From Chara braunii (lineage: Eukaryota; Streptophyta; Charophyceae; Charales; Characeae), in NCBI GenBank assembly GCA_003427395.1, contig BFEA01000956.1:45130-90911 (forward strand): a stretch of DNA of 45,782 nt. Direction: 5' to 3'. This document shows, one piece after another, positions 41,107 to 45,782 of this stretch. The notes under the pieces are model-generated. The model saw only the letters and a program-made list of their open reading frames with translations, did no database searches and was not told the DNA's origin. Each line of letters starts with the position of its first letter. Position 1 is the first letter of the stretch. The position numbers and the translations under genes are program-made.

Positions 41107-41878
41107 GAGTTATCAACCTAAACGGTCTGGCACAAGCATCACAGGACAAAAAAAAACGCAATCTGGAGAATGCTCAAACCGGACGGGGCTGGAGCATGGC
41201 CTGACGCGATTTGCGTGCACACATCTGACACATGCACCCATGCACAGGGCAAAAGAAAAATGAGTGTAGCCATACACATCCTACTCGGCCCCGGCTAGAT
41301 TAGGAGCATCAACGGGGGTAGCAATATGGCTTCCTCCCTCGTCGCGATTAACCCCCAGTGCTCATGAGTGCGATTTGCTAGAAGGGCGCTGGGTGTATGT
41401 CAGGGCGATGGTGGGGGATGAAGAACTCGCCATCGCTAGCGTATACGGTCCCAACAATCCGCTGGACAGAGTACACTTCCTCCACACTCTTCATCAACAA
41501 TTGTCTGTGGGTCTGCCCCTCATTATAGCAGGTGACTACAACACAACCCCCGACCTGCTGCTTGATAGAAGATCTTCCACTAACAACCAAAGCCAGGGAC
41601 AAGCCCACGACCGCTGGGCCCCGGATGTGGACATGCTCACACGCTTAATGACGACGTTGAATCTGAAGGATGCATATAGAATCCTGCACCTCGCCAAACG
41701 CGCATACACTTGCGTCAGATCGAAAGGGGCAGCGGGCACATCCAATTCCAGAATTGACTTTTTCCTTATTTCCGAGGAACTTATAGGAACTCTACTGGCT
41801 GCGGACATTATGCCATTTAGTGTCTGCAAGTCCTTCGATCATCGAGGGATCGTTATGAACCTCTCATTGCATACTTAA
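41107..41878 (+). pseudogene. LINE ORF2: AP-type endonuclease domain
   Basis: Nicks target DNA for target-primed reverse transcription. The N-terminal 90 codons are spread over three frames: INLNGLAQASQDKKK from 41112, then AICV at 41206, where the conserved Gln-Glu-Thr-His box is damaged and its Glu is missing. From 41375 the frame is clean: LAIASVYGPN, IIAGDYN, LKDAYRILH, SRIDFFLIS and SFDHRGIV are the expected endonuclease blocks, including the terminal Asp-His. TAA at 41876-41878 is in frame with the RT region, so it is another internal stop. Inactive. Confidence 0.85.
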
Positions 41879-43759
41879 ATTCAGAGGGGTCAGAGTTTCT
41901 ATAAGTTCAATGTCTCGCTGCTGAAACTCCCCGCCCTAAAAACTCTGGTCAAATAATATTGGGAGTACTAGGTATTGAACCAAGAACAAGTCTCCAAAGT
42001 GGAATGGTTCAACGAAGGAGTGGCCCACTTGAGGGACAGAGTAAAGAAGTTATCGGTTGCCTATGCTCGAGAACGCAAGGCAATAGTAGACAAACTGCTA
42101 AATGAATTAGAAGCCTGGGACAACAAACTACAAACCGACCCGCTGGACGACACAACCTATCACAAGTTACAAGCGGCAAGGGATCATATGCAGTCCTACC
42201 TTGACACACAGGCCGAAGCGATATGCATCCACGCACGAGTACGCCGACAAGACACGGAGGGCACGATGACAAAATTATTTTTTAGGAAGGCTCAATCCAG
42301 AGCGAGACAGACAATTGTTTCCTCGTTGCGCCATCCCTTTAATCACTCTTCGTCGGTGGCAAATAACGCATACGCGATCGTGGATTATGCTGCCCAATTT
42401 TACCAAAAACTGTATACCTCGGAGTCGACGCAATGGCGGGAACAACATCCTGCCGAAGCCCGGGAAACAATGCTCCGACATCTCCCAGCAATGCTTTCAT
42501 CAACCCAACGTCAGCAGCTGGAACAGCCGCTGTCTATCGACAAAATTATGGAAGCCCTGAAGGGGATGGACGATGAAAAAACATCAGGCCTTGACTCCTT
42601 TTCAAAAGAATTTTGGTTGAAATATTGTGACATATTCCAGAATAGCATCGCGTCCTACATACACGCAGTACAGAGGGAAGGGACATTTGGTGAACTGATT
42701 AGCCAAGGAGTCACCACACTCCTTTACAAGAAAGGGGATAAAGCAGACGTCAGAAACTACCACCTGATCACCCTTCTCCCCCTCCCATACAAAATGTTGT
42801 CCAAGACCCTCACTAACCGACTCCTTCCATACATGAATCACCTGATCTTCCAAGATCAGACGGGATTCATGCAACAAAGAAACATCCAGGACAATGTTCT
42901 GTTGGTGAACGAGACCATCAAGTATGCCAGATAACACGGTAAGGAAGCTGCGGTTCTCTTCATAGACTTCGAGAAGGCCTATGACCACGTGGACTGGGAC
43001 TTCCTGGATTGTTGTCTCGATAAAATGAATTTTGGAGAGGGATTCCGGTCGTGGGTATCCATCATGCACAGGTCCGCTGCCACAAATGTTATGGTTAATG
43101 ACCACATGTCCCCTCCATTCACTCTACAACGATCGGTTAGGCAAGGAGACCCCGTTGCCCCCCTCCTCTTCGTGCTGATAATGGAGGCATTGGCAACAAT
43201 GATCAGAGTCAACCCACATATACAGCGCATAGACATCCCAGAGCTGCCCCCACATATGGTGTCGGTAACCTCCTTATTTGCCCATGACCTCACAGTCCTC
43301 ATTCGAGCTACAACCGCTTCTATTCAAGCTCTAACAGAAATTATTCAAACTTTTGCAGTCGCAGCAGACATGAAGGTGAACTGGGGGATGAAGACTGAGG
43401 GCTGGTGGTTGTCCCCACAAGACACCCACCCGCCGCAGCAGCCGCCAATCAATTGGCGCCCGAAGGAAGAAGCTATTCAAATACTTGGGATTCGTTTGAC
43501 GGCCACGGACCCTCCCTCAGATCATGGACAAGCTCTGGTCCAAACAGCACTCCAAAGATTGGCCAGATGGGATGGCCTCCACACATCACTGGCAGGTAGG
43601 TCGCTTGCGATAAACAACGTCGTCCTTGCCACGATTTGGTATAAAATGGCCTTATGGGAAATGCCAAAAAATCAGCTCAAACAGCTGCGAGTGGCACTGT
43701 TAGCTTACCTGTGGAGAAACGGTCACAAGCTGACAAGATGCCTAAAAAGGGTGGGGTGA
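41879..43759 (+). pseudogene. LINE ORF2: reverse transcriptase domain
   Basis: Same frame as the endonuclease. After stops at about 41945-41973 a long helical linker leads into the RT: LISQGVTTLLYKKGDKADVRNYHLITLL (fingers), TGFMQQRNIQDNVLLVNE, motif A FIDFEKAYDHVDWDF, motif B RQGDPVAPLLFVLIMEAL, and motif C as FAHDLTVL where the family has FADD. The codon at 43283-43285 is CAT (His), so one catalytic Asp is lost. TAA 42932-42934 lies in conserved sequence (probably CAA). The frame stops with TGA 43757-43759, which is also premature because family sequence continues. Confidence 0.9.
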
Positions 43760-43990
43760 AAGTACGTATCCCAGCCAAAGAGAGTGGGTGGGTTGAGCAT
43801 CTTAGATCCGGGAGATGAAATTAAAGCCCTCCTGTTTAAAGTCATCATTCGCATGCTACTTGCAAACGACATCCCATGGCTGCCACTGGCATATATACAA
43901 CTGGCGAACTTGGCTCTCCCTCCCACCATGACACTCCGCAAAATTGTCGATATTATGCCACCTCGCGTTGGACAAGGCCGTGTCCGATGC
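43760..43990 (+). pseudogene. LINE ORF2: C-terminal remnant
   Basis: Same frame after TGA 43757-43759: SQPKRVGGLSILDPGDEIKALLFKVIIRML is the conserved segment after the RT thumb in plant L1 elements (KxxGGLGxxD type). Similarity fades after about 43990. No downstream RNase H or zinc-binding Cys block is visible. Confidence 0.7.
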
Positions 43991-44099
43991 TCTGCATTCG
44001 GCGGAGTGATCTGGCTCTGCGGGCCGATTGCTGCTGCTCTGCGTACCGGCTTCTTTCCTCGGAGTTTCCCGCTACCCCGCATACGTTTTTCTTTCCCTC

Positions 44100-44300
44100 T
44101 CCGGCCATTGTACGAGTGTATTAGCGGTCTTCAGATTTCTGACGCAGGAGTTTGTACTCATGCATCTGCGACTCTTGTGTCGTATAGATCTTCTGGGTAC
44201 ATTCCTGGCTGAGGGCGTCTTTAGATGCTGACGAAGGAACCTGCAGCCGTGCGTCTGCGCCTTATGCCATATAGATCTTCCAGGTGCGTGCAGAGTCCGG
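44100..44300. repeat. Diverged ~100-bp tandem repeat
   Basis: Two diverged copies end in CRTATAGATCTTCYRGGTRC at about 44180-44200 and 44270-44290, and share CATCTGCGACTC/CGTCTGCGCCTT upstream. The rest of 44000-45260 shows no coding frame of quality. Confidence 0.55.
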
Positions 44301-45269
44301 GGCTCCGCTGTCCCATGGAGCTGCCAGTATCACCCATCCGGTCTTGGAGACTCAGCGCCCTTTATCTGTCAGCTCAGCCTTATTCAGCAGCCCCCCTGTT
44401 CTTTGTTATTTGTTACCAAGTCTGCAGTGTGCCTTTTTAAACCTTATACCCTGTCAATATCCACGCATACCACATCTTTGATCCTTGGAGCCCGAGGATC
44501 TGCAAATGAATTGGAGTACGATGCGATGCAATGCAATGCAATAGAGAGGAGCACAATAAGGAGAGCGTATGCCAGTACATCTGAAGCTGTCTTGTCCATC
44601 ACTGGTTCTGTGAGAATCCCTTGTACAGTGGACCGCTTGGTCACAGTTTTTATCCCTGAGCTCCTCAGGGCTGCATTCGTGGTCCCAGGACCCAGCTTGC
44701 TTGGATGCGTCCGTCTTCTTCTTTTTTTTTCCTTTTTCTAAATGCTCCAATCCATTCGTGGGGAGCAGCACGTGCTGGAAACCGGGTCCAGCGTCCCATG
44801 AGGACATTTACAGCTTCAACAAGGATTCCATCAGGGCTGGGAGGTTGGCCCAGCCTTGGTGCTTGTCACTGCTGTCTGGTCCAAGTTGCCCTCGATACTG
44901 GTAGGGTGATGGTCCTGAGTGCTGGTCACACTGAGGTAGGATAGTAGGGACAGGGGGTGCGCTGGGAGTATTAACGTGGGCATGGGTGGGGTAGGTGGCC
45001 TATCCTGTCAGGACAACCATTGGCTGCCGCTACTAGCAATAGCCGCAGGTCTGGTCCTTGGCCTCTACAACACCCGGGGCAAAAAAAAGAAAGGATCTTT
45101 TTGAGAAAAGTTGAGAGGACCTCCCCCTGCATAGTTCCAGCTGATGTTCTGTTTGTGGGGTGCTTCTGAAACAAGGTCCATCAAACAGTAACTGTTGGAA
45201 TCAGAATATAAAAAAAGAAAAAAGATAAAGTAAAATAACTGTGAGTTACCCGCGGACGGTTAGTTCTGC

Positions 45270-45337
45270 GATGATGATGATGATGATCATCATCATCATC
45301 ATCATGATCATCATCATCATCATCATCATCATCATGA
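45270..45337. repeat. (GAT)n/(ATC)n mirror microsatellite
   Basis: Six GAT units are followed by seven ATC units and a further CAT run with ATGATC breaks. The GAT-to-ATC switch makes a long perfect palindrome that can fold on itself. Confidence 0.95.
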
Positions 45338-45749
45338 TACCTCAAGGCTGCCACCCTTTTGAGAAAATAAAAAGAGAAGAAACTGCCTCCAGCAGTGCCC
45401 AGAATCAAAACAGAAATTGCTAGGTGGGGAAAAGAAAAGAATAGAAATTGCTGAAAAAACGGGGATTTCATTAGAACCAGGCCAGGGGGTTATGGACGAC
45501 CGTTCAGCCGTTCTTGAGCGGGCCATCACTCAGAGGATGTGTATACAGTATAGACAGCCATTTCGTCACAACGGACATTAAATTTTTGGGTTTTTTTTGT
45601 GGGGAATTGAAACCTACTTATGTGGTCCTAGTGGAGCGCGGCCCTACAGTGAAAGGTGAAATTGAGAGAAGAATACACTGTCAGCTTACTACTGAGCTCA
45701 GTTTTATAAAGGAAAGAATGTCGCCACCATTTTAGATCCTGAGGGTTAG

Positions 45750-45750
<1 letters not shown>
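45338..45750. other. No gene seen
   Basis: A-rich to mixed sequence with short frames lacking motifs. A short T run lies at about 45590-45597. Confidence 0.5.

Positions 45751-45751
<1 letters not shown>

Positions 45752-45782
<31 letters not shown>
45752..45782. repeat. Poly-T at window end
   Basis: About 31 T residues up to the last base. It may be the poly-A tail of a minus-strand retroelement whose body lies beyond the window, or a homopolymer where the contig ends. Confidence 0.9.

Larger units (their letters stand above)
34600..44000 (+). mobile_element. L1-like LINE, degenerate
   Basis: Envelope of a non-LTR retrotransposon: ORF1 with zinc knuckle, an inserted AT-rich element, then ORF2 with endonuclease and RT. 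The start and the 3' poly-A end are not located. Many nonsense codons, several frameshifts and two lost catalytic residues show it is dead. Confidence 0.7.

Overview
This is eukaryotic, repeat-dominated nuclear DNA. There are no operons, no ribosome-binding-site spacing and no rRNA or tRNA that I can see. It holds a dense stack of decayed transposable elements: a Helitron, a Penelope-like retroelement whose GIY-YIG nuclease lies N-terminal to the RT, an L1-type LINE, a probable LTR-retroelement terminus, MITEs and fold-back elements. Long simple-sequence tracts and two assembly gaps (12844-13541 and 24477-24838) separate them. This mix fits a large streptophyte genome; a charophyte alga of the Chara type is my best guess. 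That guess is inference from family style, not a database match.

Layout. 1-3218: microsatellites, a degenerate CAGGTG-type satellite, a 36-bp tandem repeat, a CCAACC-type satellite and a ~135-bp duplication. 3219-6900: no convincing gene. 6900-8690: the most unusual stretch, with arrays of stem-loops. In each family the loop is conserved while the stem arms differ from copy to copy yet remain self-complementary (10 copies of one family, 5 of a second, 2 of a third). 8750-9845: a polypurine tract, a putative LTR (8762-9826) and a primer-binding-site-like sequence. 10973-14272: an unrecognised gene in two frames plus a zinc-knuckle ORF, split by a 1.8-kb element that carries GAACGCG palindromes at both ends and contains the first gap. 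14273-16249: AT-rich, no gene. 16250-22071: a Helitron Rep-helicase held in one frame for about 5.4 kb but broken by five in-frame stops and a lost Walker A. 22227-24101: an unknown accessory gene in three frames.

24398-25400: microsatellite, gap 2, pyrimidine-rich sequence and poly-T. 25899-31241: a structurally complete Penelope-like element on the minus strand, with a candidate 10-bp target duplication, two ~460-bp pseudo-LTRs, a gag-like CCHC/coiled-coil/SAP-like ORF, then, in the same frame after a single TGA, a GIY-YIG nuclease and an RT. Two copies of a 105-bp MITE in opposite orientation lie outside its ends. 31760-34460: nested inverted repeats, scrambled short duplications and a ~550-bp fold-back element. 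34460-44000: an L1-like LINE with a very long degenerate ORF1, an AT-rich inverted-repeat element before the endonuclease, and an RT whose catalytic FADD box reads FAHD. 44000-45782: a diverged tandem repeat, a (GAT)/(ATC) mirror microsatellite and a terminal poly-T.

The elements do not act together as one pathway. Each autonomous element carries its own mobility enzymes, and nearly all are inactive. Most premature stops can be explained by single C-to-T or G-to-A transitions from the expected codon, the pattern expected from deamination of methylated cytosines in silenced repeats.
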